In this document: positions 1-7,953 of the stretch, piece by piece
Layout of the letters: each line of letters starts with the position of its first letter
How positions within the stretch are numbered: position 1 is the stretch's first letter
NCBI RefSeq assembly: GCF_900230285.1
Contig: NZ_OCNK01000001.1
Span: forward strand, 682,001 to 746,000
DNA: 64,000 nt
Origin: Blastococcus haudaquaticus
GTDB lineage: Bacteria > Actinomycetota > Actinomycetes > Mycobacteriales > Geodermatophilaceae
Reading direction: 5' to 3'
The notes under the pieces: model-generated
Seen by the model: only the letters and a program-made list of their open reading frames with translations
Databases searched by the model: none
What the model was told of the DNA's origin: nothing
Translations under genes and position numbers: made by a program

Positions 1-615
1 ACGGAACTGGCCGAGTCGGTCGGCGGGCGGGCGCTGCCGCTGGATGTGACCGATCCGTCGTCGGTCGCGGCCTTCGCGGACGCCCTCGACCGGGTGGACG
101 TGCTGGTGAACAACGCGGGTGGGGCGTTCGACGCCAACCGGGTCGAGGCCGCCGATCTCGATTCGTGGGCGCGGACCTACGAGGTCAACGTGCTGGGGAC
201 CGTGCGGTTGACGAAGGCGCTGCTGCCGGCGCTCCGGGCGTCGGGGGCGGGCGACGTGCTCTTCGTGAGCTCCACGGCCGCGCTGGCCAGCTACGAGGGC
301 GGGGCGTCGTACACGTCGGCCAAGCACGGGGTGCACACGCTGGCGGAGACGCTGCGGCTGGAGCTGAACGGTGAGCCGGTGCGGGTGCTCGAGATCGCGC
401 CCGGGATGGTGCGCACCGAGGAGTTCTCGCTGAACCGGCTCGGGTCTGCGGACAAGGCCGACGCGGTCTACCGCGGGGTGCGCGAGCCGCTGGTGGCCGA
501 CGACGTGGCCGACTGCATCGCCTGGGCGGTCACCCGTCCGCACCACGTGAACATCGACCTGATGGTGGTCCGCCCCCTCGCGCAGGCCAGCACCTACAAG
601 GTCGCCCGCGAGTAG
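1..615 (+). CDS. SDR-family oxidoreductase, 5' end missing
   Basis: The reading frame is open from base 1, so the start and the N-terminal Rossmann glycine motif lie upstream of the window. What remains has the short-chain dehydrogenase hallmarks: the LVNNAGG motif near the start, a catalytic Ser in VLFVSSTAAL, and the YTSAK Tyr-x-x-x-Lys pair. It is probably an NAD(P)-dependent cytosolic dehydrogenase of the YdfG/serine-3-dehydrogenase type, because of the late PGMVRTEEF stretch and the C-terminal NIDLMVVRP ending. The substrate cannot be read from the sequence. It is convergent with murB, with only 15 bp between the two stop codons. Confidence 0.9.
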   Translation, partial: TELAESVGGRALPLDVTDPSSVAAFADALDRVDVLVNNAGGAFDANRVEAADLDSWARTYEVNVLGTVRLTKALLPALRASGAGDVLFVSSTAALASYEGGASYTSAKHGVHTLAETLRLELNGEPVRVLEIAPGMVRTEEFSLNRLGSADKADAVYRGVREPLVADDVADCIAWAVTRPHHVNIDLMVVRPLAQASTYKVARE

Positions 616-630
616 GCGGCCCTCTCCCGG

Positions 631-1638
631 CTACGGCCGGACGGCGGTGGGCTCGCGTTCGAGGGTGACGCCGAACTGCTCTTCGACGGTCGCGATCACG
701 CGGCCCGCGAACGCGAGCAGCTCGGCGGCGGTCGCACCCTCTTCGGTGGTCAGCGCAAGGCTGTGCTTGGACGACGTGCCCACCCTGCCGTCACGCGTGC
801 CGCGGCCGAAGCCTGCGTGCTGCACCAGCCAGGCAGCGCTGAGCTTGACGCGGCCGTCACCCGCCGGCCAGCTCGGGCAGCCCTCGACCGCCTGGTGCGA
901 CGGCACGATCGGGTTGGTGAAGAAAGAACCGGCGCTGCGACTGTCCGGCTCGGCCGGGTCCCACACCATGCCCTTGCCACGCCGCAGCCCGATCACCGCC
1001 TCCCGGACGTCGGCCAGGGGTGCCGGCTCCCCGATCCCGACGCCGAGCGTCCTCGCCAGCTCCGCGTAGCCGACCGGCCGGGACATCCGTCCGGCGTGGA
1101 GGCCGAACGTGACCTCGAGGACGACGAACCGGGCCGGATCGCGCTTGAGCCGGCTGTCGCGGTAGGCGAACCCGCACTCGGCGGGCGTCAGCACGCGCTC
1201 CGCCTTCTCGACCCGGTCGTAGATGCGCACGGCGGTGATCGTCTGCGCGACCTCCTGGCCGTAGGCGCCGACGTTCTGGATCGGGGTGGCCCCCGTCGAA
1301 CCCGGGATGCCCGACAGCGCCTCCATGCCGGCCAGCTCGTTCGCCACGGTGTGGGCCACCAGCTCGTCCCAGTCGTGCCCTGCCTGGACGACGAGGCTGT
1401 CGCCGTCGCGCTCGATGCCGCGGGACCGCACCAGGACGACGTCACCGGGCCATCCCTCGTCCGGCGCGACGATGTTGGAGCCGCCACCGAGCAGGAGCAG
1501 CGGCGTCCCGGCCTCATCCGCCTCGCGCACCGCCGCGACCAGTTCGGTCGCGTCGGCGACCTCGACGAGCCGCTCGATCGGGCCACCCACGGCGAGGGTG
1601 GTGAGGTCCGCCAGCCGGACGTCGCGTCGAACCTGCAC
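631..1638 (-). CDS. murB: UDP-N-acetylenolpyruvoylglucosamine reductase MurB
   Basis: Cytosolic FAD enzyme that reduces UDP-GlcNAc-enolpyruvate to UDP-MurNAc with NADPH in peptidoglycan precursor synthesis. The 335-aa product carries the FAD/pyrophosphate segment LLLGGGSNIV (about residues 47-56), the GIPGSTGATPIQNVGAYGQE block (about 110-129), YRDSRLK (about 159-165, catalytic Arg region) and RSAGSFFTNP (about 234-243, catalytic Ser). The GTG start fits a leaderless transcript, with a TAGCGT -10 box 6 nt upstream. It is divergent from the methyltransferase. MurB also lies near the hbhA locus in mycobacteria, which fits the neighbourhood here. Confidence 0.96.
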   Translation of the reverse strand: MQVRRDVRLADLTTLAVGGPIERLVEVADATELVAAVREADEAGTPLLLLGGGSNIVAPDEGWPGDVVLVRSRGIERDGDSLVVQAGHDWDELVAHTVANELAGMEALSGIPGSTGATPIQNVGAYGQEVAQTITAVRIYDRVEKAERVLTPAECGFAYRDSRLKRDPARFVVLEVTFGLHAGRMSRPVGYAELARTLGVGIGEPAPLADVREAVIGLRRGKGMVWDPAEPDSRSAGSFFTNPIVPSHQAVEGCPSWPAGDGRVKLSAAWLVQHAGFGRGTRDGRVGTSSKHSLALTTEEGATAAELLAFAGRVIATVEEQFGVTLEREPTAVRP

Positions 1639-1644
1639 GCCCCC

Positions 1645-1664
1645 ACGCTAACCGGGACTACCCT
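1645..1664. promoter_or_regulatory. Divergent leaderless promoters of murB and the methyltransferase gene
   Basis: On the minus strand TAGCGT (1650-1645) lies 6 nt before the murB GTG. On the plus strand TACCCT (1659-1664) lies 8 nt before the GTG at 1673. The spacing is typical of actinobacterial leaderless transcription. No clear -35 boxes are visible. Confidence 0.5.
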
Positions 1665-1672
1665 CCGGACCG

Positions 1673-2536
1673 GTGAGCGAGGCGGGGAGCGATCACAAGA
1701 AGCGGGCATCGCTGCCTCCGTCCCCCCAGCGCAAGGCTCCCCGACTGGCTGCGGGACGGGCCCGGGCGCTGGGCCTCCCGACCCGTGGGACCACGAACGC
1801 CAACCGGCTGCGGCGGGTGGACCGCTGGCTTCTCGCCACCCAGGTGCCCCGGCTGCGGGACTCGGCCCGGCCGCTGGTCGTCGACCTCGGGTACGGCTCC
1901 TCCGCGGTCACCACCCTGGAGCTCGTCGAGCGGCTGGGCCCGGAGGTCGACCGTCTCGAGGTGGTCGGCCTCGAGATCGATCCCGCTCGCGTCGCCGCGG
2001 TGGAGGCCGACCGCGATCCGCCCCGGGTGGACTTCCGAGTGGGCGGCTTCGAGCTCGCCGGTCTCCAGCCGGTCCTGGTGCGCGCGTTCAACGTGCTCCG
2101 GCAGTACGACGAGGAGTCGGCGGCCCGCGCGTGGGAGACGATGCGCGCGGGGCTCGGACCGGGCGGACTGCTGGTCGAGGGCACCTGCGACGAGTGGGGG
2201 CGCCGCTCGGCATGGGTGGCCCTCGACGCCGACGGCCCGCTGACCCTGACCCTGGCCACCCGCGTCGCCGACATCGCGACGCCGTCCGACCTTGCCGAGC
2301 GGTTGCCGAAGGCGCTGATCCACCACAACGTGCCGGGCCAGCCGGTGCACGACTTCCTGCGTGCGTTCGACGCGGCGTGGGCAGGCGCCGCGGGGCTGTC
2401 GGCGTTCGGCCCGCGACAGCGGTGGGTGGCCGCCGTGGAGTCCCTGGCCGAGCGGGGGTGGCCGATGGTGGGGTCGAGCCGGCGGTGGCGGCACGGCGAG
2501 GTCACGGTGCGATGGTCGGCGGTGGCACCGACCTGA
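1673..2536 (+). CDS. Class I SAM-dependent methyltransferase-like protein
   Basis: A 287-aa protein with a basic N-terminal 45 residues followed by a Rossmann methyltransferase core. Motif I is VVDLGYGSSAVTTLEL, followed by an acidic second strand (LEVVGLEIDP) and a late GLGPGGLLVEGTCDE strand. Family members in Actinobacteria are annotated only as class I methyltransferases. The substrate is unknown, and I see no DNA- or RNA-specific NPPY-type motif. The GTG start is chosen because a -10-like TACCCT sits 8 nt upstream. It is divergent from murB. Confidence 0.8.
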   Translation: MSEAGSDHKKRASLPPSPQRKAPRLAAGRARALGLPTRGTTNANRLRRVDRWLLATQVPRLRDSARPLVVDLGYGSSAVTTLELVERLGPEVDRLEVVGLEIDPARVAAVEADRDPPRVDFRVGGFELAGLQPVLVRAFNVLRQYDEESAARAWETMRAGLGPGGLLVEGTCDEWGRRSAWVALDADGPLTLTLATRVADIATPSDLAERLPKALIHHNVPGQPVHDFLRAFDAAWAGAAGLSAFGPRQRWVAAVESLAERGWPMVGSSRRWRHGEVTVRWSAVAPT

Positions 2537-2548
2537 CGGGCGTTTCCG

Positions 2549-2577
2549 TCCACAGGTGACGCCTATCTCCACAGGTG
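2549..2577. repeat. Pair of TCCACAGGTG direct repeats before the DUF222 gene
   Basis: The 10-mer TCCACAGGTG occurs at 2549-2558 and 2568-2577, 19 bp apart, in the short gap upstream of the DUF222/HNH gene. TCCACAGG is also the core of the TTATCCACA-type box, but there is no cluster here and nothing to suggest an origin. Function unknown. Confidence 0.45.
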
Positions 2578-2622
2578 CCGTTTGTACTGGTCCGCGGCTG
2601 GCCGACCGATAGGGTCGAACGC

Positions 2623-4503
2623 ATGTTCGATGATGCGGATGCCGTTCCGGAGGGCCGCTGGTCGGCGCTGGAGGAGCGGCTGCGGGCCGGGCTGGTGGCC
2701 GTGTTGCCGCTGCGCGTGGAACTCATCGAGCAGCGCCGCCCGGTCGTCCTCGCGTCCGCCTCGCACGGGAACGGGCGGACGCTGCGCTCGGTGGTGGACG
2801 GCGCTGCGCTGACCGGCGGGGTCGAGCCCGAAGGTCTGCCGCTGGCCCGGTTGCTGGAGCGCGGCGCGGGCCATCTGCGGGCGGCGGCGGAGGCGCAGCG
2901 GGTGCAGTCGGAGGCGGCCGCGCAGCAGGCCCGCGCGCTGGCCGCGTTCGCCGCGGCCCGCCCGGCGTCGGCGTTGGACCGCACCGACACCGAGGTGGGT
3001 GCGGCCGCGGCCGCCTCCCGGGCGGCCCGGCCGGCGGCGCTGACGGCGGTCAGTGAGTGGGCGGTCGATGAGGTGATGGTCGCGTTGCGCCTGTCCGCGC
3101 CGGCGACCTCGGCGCTGCTGACCGACTCGATCACCCTGGTGCAGCAGCTGCCGGCCACGCTGGCCGCCCTCGAGGTCGGCGACCTCACGTGGGCGCACGC
3201 CCGGATGCTGTGCGAGGTGCTCGCCCCGATCGCCGAGGACACGGTCCGCGGACAGGTGGAGGCCCGGGTGCTGGCCCGGGCGGGCGGGAAGAACGTGTCC
3301 GCGCTGCGGGTCGCGGCCAAGCGGGCGGTGCTGCGCGCGGACGCGTCGGCGGCCGCCCGGCGGCTGGCCGCCGCGGTACGGGACCGGTCGGTGCGGGTGC
3401 ACCCCGGTGCCGACGGCATGGCGTCGCTGACCGCGACGCTGCCGGTGCCGGTCGCACGCGCCTGCTACCGGATGCTGGAGGCCTACGCGCTGGACTGCGC
3501 GACGCCCGGGGACGGGCGGACCACCGACCAGCGGATGGTCGACTGCCTGGTCGATCTGCTGCTGCGCCCGGACGCCGACGGGCGGCCACCGGTGCGCGCG
3601 CAGCTGACCGTGGTCGCCGGCGTGGGCACCCTCACCGGCGGCGACGAGCCCGGCGAGGTCGACGGCCAGCCGGTACCCGCCGAGCTGGTCCGCGCCCTGG
3701 CCGCCGCCCTCGGCCTGCTCCCGCCGACCCCACCCGACAACCACGCAGCCACCGACCCCGACACGGCCGCCGACACCGACACCGGCACGGCCGCCGACAC
3801 CGACAGCGGCACGGCCGCCGGGACGGCCGCCGACACCGACGCCGACACGGCCGCCGGGACGGACCCCGCCAAGTCAGACAGCGCGCCGGCAGACACCGAC
3901 ACCGAAGGCAGCACCGGCACGGGGACGGGCGGGCAGGCGTCGGCGGCGTTGGCCGAGCTGCTGAACCTGCGGTCGGTCGCCGGCACCGGGCTGGCCGAAC
4001 TGCCCCGGATCGCGGTCATCGACGAACTGTCCGGGCAGCTGCGCGCCCTCACCTTCCCCAGCGAGATCCGCCGCACCGCCACCACCGGACAGAGCCTCCG
4101 GCCACCGCCACCGACCGCCGGCTACCAGCCGAGTGCGGCCCTGCAGCGGTTCGTGCGCGCCCGCGACCGGCGCTGCCGGTTCCCCGGCTGCCGCGCACCC
4201 GCCGAGCGCTGCGACCTCGACCACAACACCCGCTACCCCGACGGCGCCACCAGCTGCGACAACCTCTGCTGCCTGTGCCGCCACCACCACCGACTCAGCC
4301 ACCAGGCACCCGGCTGGACCATGCACCGCCTCCCCGACGGCGGCCTGCAATGGACCACCCCCACCGGCGACCGCGTCACCACCCACCCACCCCGCTACGG
4401 CACCGACGACGACCTCCCCCCACCACCCGAACCCCGGCCCACCCCCACCGCCGGCGCCCTCGGCCACCCCGCCCCACCCGACGACGAACCAGCCCCCTTC
4501 TGA
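2623..4503 (+). CDS. DUF222 / HNH endonuclease-signature (13E12 repeat family) protein
   Basis: The product is about 626 aa. An N-terminal and central DUF222 region is rich in Ala and Arg helices. It is followed by a Thr/Asp/Ala spacer (3763-3860) and a C-terminal HNH module with CRFPGC, then CDLDHNTRYPDGATSCDNL, then CLCRHHHRLSH. These supply the paired cysteines and the histidines expected of a Zn-stabilised beta-beta-alpha nuclease fold. This is the 13E12 repeat family, which is multicopy in many actinobacteria and of unproven function. I prefer the ATG at 2623, which has AGGG 8 nt upstream, over the GTG at 2575, which falls inside the direct repeats. Homing-type mobility is possible but nothing here proves it. 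Confidence 0.88.
   Translation: MFDDADAVPEGRWSALEERLRAGLVAVLPLRVELIEQRRPVVLASASHGNGRTLRSVVDGAALTGGVEPEGLPLARLLERGAGHLRAAAEAQRVQSEAAAQQARALAAFAAARPASALDRTDTEVGAAAAASRAARPAALTAVSEWAVDEVMVALRLSAPATSALLTDSITLVQQLPATLAALEVGDLTWAHARMLCEVLAPIAEDTVRGQVEARVLARAGGKNVSALRVAAKRAVLRADASAAARRLAAAVRDRSVRVHPGADGMASLTATLPVPVARACYRMLEAYALDCATPGDGRTTDQRMVDCLVDLLLRPDADGRPPVRAQLTVVAGVGTLTGGDEPGEVDGQPVPAELVRALAAALGLLPPTPPDNHAATDPDTAADTDTGTAADTDSGTAAGTAADTDADTAAGTDPAKSDSAPADTDTEGSTGTGTGGQASAALAELLNLRSVAGTGLAELPRIAVIDELSGQLRALTFPSEIRRTATTGQSLRPPPPTAGYQPSAALQRFVRARDRRCRFPGCRAPAERCDLDHNTRYPDGATSCDNLCCLCRHHHRLSHQAPGWTMHRLPDGGLQWTTPTGDRVTTHPPRYGTDDDLPPPPEPRPTPTAGALGHPAPPDDEPAPF
3763..3860 (+). repeat. Degenerate 24-bp repeats coding an Ala-Asp-Thr linker
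   Basis: Units that start ACGGCCGCC and encode TAADTD followed by TG, SG or AD, some shortened to TAAG, repeat about five times inside the DUF222/HNH gene. They form a low-complexity acidic linker between the DUF222 and HNH parts. Unequal unit lengths suggest replication slippage. Confidence 0.7.
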
Positions 4504-4546
4504 CGGAGCCGGCAAGGGCGTGAGTTCGCTCGTGCACCATGGGCGG

Positions 4547-4579
4547 GTGACCGAACCGGGCGGGGTGCTGCGCGCGTGA
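4547..4579 (+). CDS. Possible 10-codon upstream ORF
   Basis: A GTG at 4547 opens a 10-codon frame, VTEPGGVLRA, whose TGA overlaps the GTG of the next gene as GTGA. A CACCAT hexamer lies 6 nt before it and could serve as a leaderless -10. This may couple translation to the next gene. The frame is short and could be chance. Confidence 0.3.
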   Translation: MTEPGGVLRA

Positions 4580-5415
4580 AGGTGCCCCCCGGTCCGACCG
4601 AGGTGGCCGGAGGCACGGCCGAGCTCTTGGCCGACGCCGATCGCGACGGCTCCTGGATGCTGCTCGTCAACGGCACGCCGCAGTCCCACGTCGACCTCGA
4701 CGACCCGACCCACCTCGAGTTCGAGTACGTCCGCCGCATGGGCCACGTCCTCGACCTCGCCGATGAGCCCGAGTCGCCGCTCGACGTGGCCCATCTCGGC
4801 GGAGGGGCGCTCACCCTGCCCCGGTACGTCAGCGTCACCCGTCCCGGCTCCCGGCAGCGCGTCGTCGAGATCGACCAGCCGCTCACCGACCTCGTCCGTG
4901 AGTACCTGCCCCTGCCGCGCGGCGCCCGCGTCCGGGTCCGGGCCGACGACGCCCGGGTCGGCCTCGCCGCCCTGCACACCGCGAGCACCGACGTCGTCAT
5001 CTGCGACGTCTTCGCCGGAGCCCGCACTCCGGCGCACCTCACCAGCGCCGAGTTCGCCGCCGAGGCGCACCGGGCCCTCCGCCCGGGCGGCGTCTACGTG
5101 GCCAACGTCGCCGACGGCCCGCCTCTCCGGTTCGCCCGCGCCCAGGTCGCCACCCTGCGCTCGGTGTTCGGGAACGTCTGCCTGCTCGCCGAGCCCGGGA
5201 CCCTGCGCGGCCGCCGCTTCGGCAACCTGGTCGCCGTCGCCTCCGACGCCGAGCTGCCCATCGCGGGCTACATCCGCCGTTGCGCGCGCGACCCCATGCC
5301 CTCACGTGTCGTGTACGGGGACGACCTCGACCGCTTCACCGGTACCGCCCGGCCGGTGCACGATGCGGACGCCGTCGACTCCCCCGAACCGCCTGCGGGA
5401 GTCTTCAGCCGCTGA
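4576..5415 (+). CDS. Spermidine synthase-like methyltransferase-fold protein
   Basis: A 279-aa protein with the spermidine-synthase (PABS) layout: SHVDLDDPTHLEFEYVRRM, a glycine-rich HLGGGALTLPRY nucleotide-binding loop, VVEIDQPL acidic strand end, and ICDVFAGARTPAHLTSAEF in the position of the catalytic Asp loop. The actinobacterial branch lacks proof of polyamine synthesis and is generally called fused or stand-alone spermidine synthase-like. The GTG start overlaps the stop of a 10-codon frame. Its 3' end overlaps the convergent macrodomain gene by 11 bp. Confidence 0.82.
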   Translation: MKVPPGPTEVAGGTAELLADADRDGSWMLLVNGTPQSHVDLDDPTHLEFEYVRRMGHVLDLADEPESPLDVAHLGGGALTLPRYVSVTRPGSRQRVVEIDQPLTDLVREYLPLPRGARVRVRADDARVGLAALHTASTDVVICDVFAGARTPAHLTSAEFAAEAHRALRPGGVYVANVADGPPLRFARAQVATLRSVFGNVCLLAEPGTLRGRRFGNLVAVASDAELPIAGYIRRCARDPMPSRVVYGDDLDRFTGTARPVHDADAVDSPEPPAGVFSR

Positions 5416-5917
5416 GCGCGGCCTCGAAGGCGGTCAGCGCCTCCTCGCCGAACAGCACGAAGCGCACCTCCTGCACGTGCTCGGCCTGCACGGACCGCAC
5501 CCCCGCCACCGCCTGTCGCGCGGCGTCGTCCAGCGGCCACCCGTACACACCGGCGGAGATCGCCGGGAACGCCACCGTCCGCGCTCCCAGCCCGTCGGCG
5601 ACCCGAAGACTCTCGGCGTAGCAGGAGCGCAGGACGCCGGACAGATCGCGCGACGCCGACCAGACCGGCCCGGCGGTGTGCACCACCCAGCGTGCCGGTA
5701 GACGCCCCGCCGTCGTCGCCACCGCCTGGCCGCGTGGCAGCCGGCCGCCGGGAAGTCGCGCGGTGACGCCCCGGCACTCGGCGAGGATCGACGGCCCGCC
5801 GGCGGCATAGATGGCGCCGTCGACCCCGCCGCCGCCCAGCAGTCCGGGGTTCGCAGCGTTCACGACCACGTCGACGTCCGCCCGGGTGATGTCGCCGAGC
5901 ACCGCCCGTAGCTGCAT
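5405..5917 (-). CDS. Macrodomain protein, probable O-acetyl-ADP-ribose deacetylase
   Basis: A 170-aa stand-alone macrodomain, starting MQLRAVLGDITRADVDVVVNAANPGLLGGGGVDGAIY when read in parts. NAAN and the GGGGVDGAI loop bind ADP-ribose, and AFPAISAGVYGWP is the second phosphate loop. MacroD-like proteins of this type remove ADP-ribose or acetyl groups from ADP-ribosylated targets or O-acetyl-ADP-ribose. I chose the ATG at 5917, since the protein begins directly with the first beta strand and a TAGACC box lies 8 nt upstream. An in-frame ATG at 5938 would add 7 residues. Confidence 0.9.
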   Translation of the reverse strand: MQLRAVLGDITRADVDVVVNAANPGLLGGGGVDGAIYAAGGPSILAECRGVTARLPGGRLPRGQAVATTAGRLPARWVVHTAGPVWSASRDLSGVLRSCYAESLRVADGLGARTVAFPAISAGVYGWPLDDAARQAVAGVRSVQAEHVQEVRFVLFGEEALTAFEAALSG

Positions 5918-5922
5918 GGTCG

Positions 5923-5931
5923 TAGGGTCTA
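5923..5931. promoter_or_regulatory. Overlapping divergent -10 boxes (macrodomain / PspC)
   Basis: TAGGGT on the plus strand (5923-5928) is 8 nt before the ATG at 5937. TAGACC on the minus strand (5931-5926) is 8 nt before the ATG at 5917. The two boxes share three base pairs, so the two genes cannot easily be initiated simultaneously. Confidence 0.4.
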
Positions 5932-5936
5932 CCGGC

Positions 5937-6131
5937 ATGACCGTGCCCGCGAACCTGCCGCTCCGCCGGGACAGCCGCAACAAGGTGATCGGCGGCGTCT
6001 GCGCCGGCATCGCCCGCCGCTACGGGATGTCCCGCAGCGGCCTCCGCCTGGCGTTCGTCCTGTCCTGCGTCCTCCCGGGGCCGCAGTTCATCGCCTACAT
6101 CCTGCTGTGGATGTTCATCCCGGCCGACTGA
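5937..6131 (+). CDS. PspC-domain membrane protein
   Basis: A 64-aa protein made almost entirely of a PspC domain. LRRDSRNKVIGGVCAGIARRYG is the basic cytoplasmic start (read as two pieces) and LAFVLSCVLPGPQFIAYILLW forms a hydrophobic membrane hairpin or segment. Stand-alone PspC proteins are associated with envelope stress responses. No other psp gene is nearby. The ATG at 5937 is preceded by a leaderless-type -10. Confidence 0.87.
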   Translation: MTVPANLPLRRDSRNKVIGGVCAGIARRYGMSRSGLRLAFVLSCVLPGPQFIAYILLWMFIPAD

Positions 6132-6160
6132 CCGGCCGCACCCCGCTCAGCGGCGGTCGA

Positions 6161-6448
6161 TCACCAGCTGTTGCCGCGCGGCAGTCCGCGCACCGCGGGA
6201 CGCACGTCGACCAGGTAGACGATCGCGGCGATGACGGCCGGCAACCCGAACAGCGTCATCGGGTTCTGCTGCCAGAAGATCAGCAGCGCGGCCAGGCCCG
6301 TGATGGCCGCCCAGCCGGGCTTGGTGAGCTTCCCCGTCGCCACGAAACCGGCCGCGGGGCGGATCAGCGCGTCGACGAAGGCCCACAACGTGAGGCCCTG
6401 GGCTCCCACGTAGAGCACGAGCAGCAGCAGCCCGTCGAACGTCGCCAT
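6161..6448 (-). CDS. DUF2516 family membrane protein
   Basis: A 95-aa protein with three hydrophobic segments (about residues 5-27, 45-62 and 64-82), matching the actinobacterial DUF2516 family (mycobacterial Rv0476 type). Function unknown. It follows hbhA as in mycobacteria, but the strong hairpin at 6538-6575 separates them. It also has its own TAGGCT box (6460-6455) 6 nt before the ATG, so it is probably transcribed independently. Confidence 0.88.
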   Translation of the reverse strand: MATFDGLLLLVLYVGAQGLTLWAFVDALIRPAAGFVATGKLTKPGWAAITGLAALLIFWQQNPMTLFGLPAVIAAIVYLVDVRPAVRGLPRGNSW

Positions 6449-6537
6449 GGACCGAGCCTACTCGCCGAACCCGCCGGATCCCGGGACGAACGGGATCCCG
6501 GCCGACGACCCGACCCCGACGAGGGACCGCGACGCGA

Positions 6538-6575
6538 CAGGGCCCCGGAGCGCTGATCGCAGCTCCGGGGCCCTG
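6538..6575 (-). terminator. Strong hairpin terminator downstream of hbhA
   Basis: Perfect 14-bp inverted repeat: CAGGGCCCCGGAGC, a 10-nt loop, then GCTCCGGGGCCCTG. There is no U tract, which is common for high-GC actinobacterial terminators. It sits 44 bp past the hbhA stop. A second 8-bp repeat (GGATCCCG / CGGGATCC) is visible near 6477-6500. Confidence 0.75.
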
Positions 6576-6618
6576 GTCGGTGGTCCGACGTCGGCCGGCG
6601 TCCCGCCGGCCGTCGACG

Positions 6619-7416
6619 TCAGTTCTTCTTGGCGGGCACCGCGGTCGGGTCAACCGGCTTGGCCGAGCGGGCGCGGGTCACGCGCGCCGAGGTGGCCTTC
6701 GCCGGCGCCTTGCGCGCAGCCGGGGTGCTCTTCTTGGCCGGGGCGGCCTTGACGGTCGTCGACTTCGCGGTGACCGGCTTCGCGCCGGACTTCGCTGCCT
6801 CGACGGCCTTCTCCGCGGTCGCCTTGGTGCTCTCGGCGGCGTCCTCGACCTTGTCCTCGGCCTTGGCCGCGGCCTTGGTCGCCTTGGCGGCGGTCTTCTG
6901 CGCCACCGAGGTCACCTCGTTGGACGCCTCGACGACGGCCTCGGCGGTCTCCTCGAGGATGTCCTCGAGCGTGTCCTCGACGGTGTCGACGGCGCGCTCG
7001 GCCCGACGGACGACCCGACGGAAGCCGGGCTGCTGGCGCAGCTCCTCGACGACCTCGGCACCGCGCTCGGCCAGGGTGCCGACGGTGGTCAGCGCCTGGG
7101 TGCGAGCGGTCTCGACCAGGCCGGCGACGGTGCTGCGCAGCGCCTCCGGACGGGCGGCCACAGCGAGCTGCTGCGCCGTGGTGCGGGCGGTGCCGGCAGC
7201 CTCGGTGGCCCGGGTGCGGGCCTCCTTGACGGCGAGGTCGGCCTGCACCTGGGCCTCGCCCGGGATGGTCTCGGCCTTGGTGCGGAACTGCTCGAGCACG
7301 ACGCGGGCGCGCTCGACGGCCAGGTCACCGGCGCCGATCGCGGCGAGGACGGCGGGCTTGGCGGCGGCGACGGCGAACTCGCCGTACTGCTTCACGGTCT
7401 GGGTGGTGGTGGTCAT
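6619..7416 (-). CDS. hbhA: Heparin-binding haemagglutinin-like coiled-coil protein (HbhA)
   Basis: A 265-aa protein without signal peptide. Residues 1-190 are a long Ala/Glu/Arg-rich amphipathic helix region. Residues 190-265 form a Lys/Ala/Pro-rich tail with KKSTPAARKAPAKATS-type repeats. This is the mycobacterial HbhA architecture, in which the Lys-rich tail binds sulfated glycans; HbhA-like proteins are also linked to lipid inclusions. In a likely free-living organism, host adhesion is doubtful and an envelope, lipid or nucleoid role is equally possible. The start overlaps the upstream regulator's stop as ATGA. The order regulator-hbhA-DUF2516 equals Rv0474-Rv0476. Confidence 0.85.
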   Translation of the reverse strand: MTTTTQTVKQYGEFAVAAAKPAVLAAIGAGDLAVERARVVLEQFRTKAETIPGEAQVQADLAVKEARTRATEAAGTARTTAQQLAVAARPEALRSTVAGLVETARTQALTTVGTLAERGAEVVEELRQQPGFRRVVRRAERAVDTVEDTLEDILEETAEAVVEASNEVTSVAQKTAAKATKAAAKAEDKVEDAAESTKATAEKAVEAAKSGAKPVTAKSTTVKAAPAKKSTPAARKAPAKATSARVTRARSAKPVDPTAVPAKKN

Positions 7417-7946
7417 GCCGACTCCTTCGAGTTTCGGGGCTCTGCTGCGGGGCGGGAAGAGGCTGTGGGGTGGGAAGAGGTCTGGATCGCGGAACGGTGC
7501 TCGCGCACGTACGTCTCGTACAGCTCGAGCAGGACCGCCTTGTGGCGCTCGGACAGGCCCTCGTCCGACCGGATCGCCGCCACGGTGTCCGGGTTGCCGG
7601 ACCGCCGGTCGAGGATCCCGGCCTGCTCGTAGAGCGTCTCGGCCGAGATCTTCAGGCCCCGGGCGATCGACGCGAGGATCTCCGCTGACGGCTTGCGAAG
7701 ACCCCGCTCCACCTGGGACAGGTACGGGTTGCTGACGCCGGCCGTGCGGGCAAGCTCGCGCAGCGACACCCGGGCAGCACTCCGCTGCTCACGGATGAAG
7801 TCGCCGACCTGCGAGCTGACGGCCGAGACGCTGGGCGCCTCGCTGACCGATCCCGCGACCGACTCCGCCACACTGCCGGCCACCCGGTCCACCGTCGAGC
7901 GGACAGTGGTCACCTGCTCGCGGACGAACTCACCGGGCGTCTGCAC
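7413..7946 (-). CDS. XRE-family HTH regulator upstream of hbhA (Rv0474-like)
   Basis: A 177-aa protein. After an amphipathic N-terminal 45 residues comes an XRE/Cro-type helix-turn-helix at about 47-101: VSLRELARTAGVSNPYLSQ, then ERGLRKPSAEILASIARGL. A helical C-terminal part follows. Start chosen at the GTG at 7946, because a near-consensus promoter (TTGCAA, 17 bp, TAGGGT) would place the transcript start almost exactly there. It is translationally coupled to hbhA by an ATGA overlap, so it is likely the dedicated regulator of this locus and probably autoregulated. Confidence 0.88.
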   Translation of the reverse strand: MQTPGEFVREQVTTVRSTVDRVAGSVAESVAGSVSEAPSVSAVSSQVGDFIREQRSAARVSLRELARTAGVSNPYLSQVERGLRKPSAEILASIARGLKISAETLYEQAGILDRRSGNPDTVAAIRSDEGLSERHKAVLLELYETYVREHRSAIQTSSHPTASSRPAAEPRNSKESA

Positions 7947-7953
7947 AGCTACG

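Noticed and set aside
2549-2577. DnaA-box or replication origin suggested by TCCACAGG
   Set aside because: Only two partial matches, no AT-rich unwinding region, and no dnaA or dnaN nearby.
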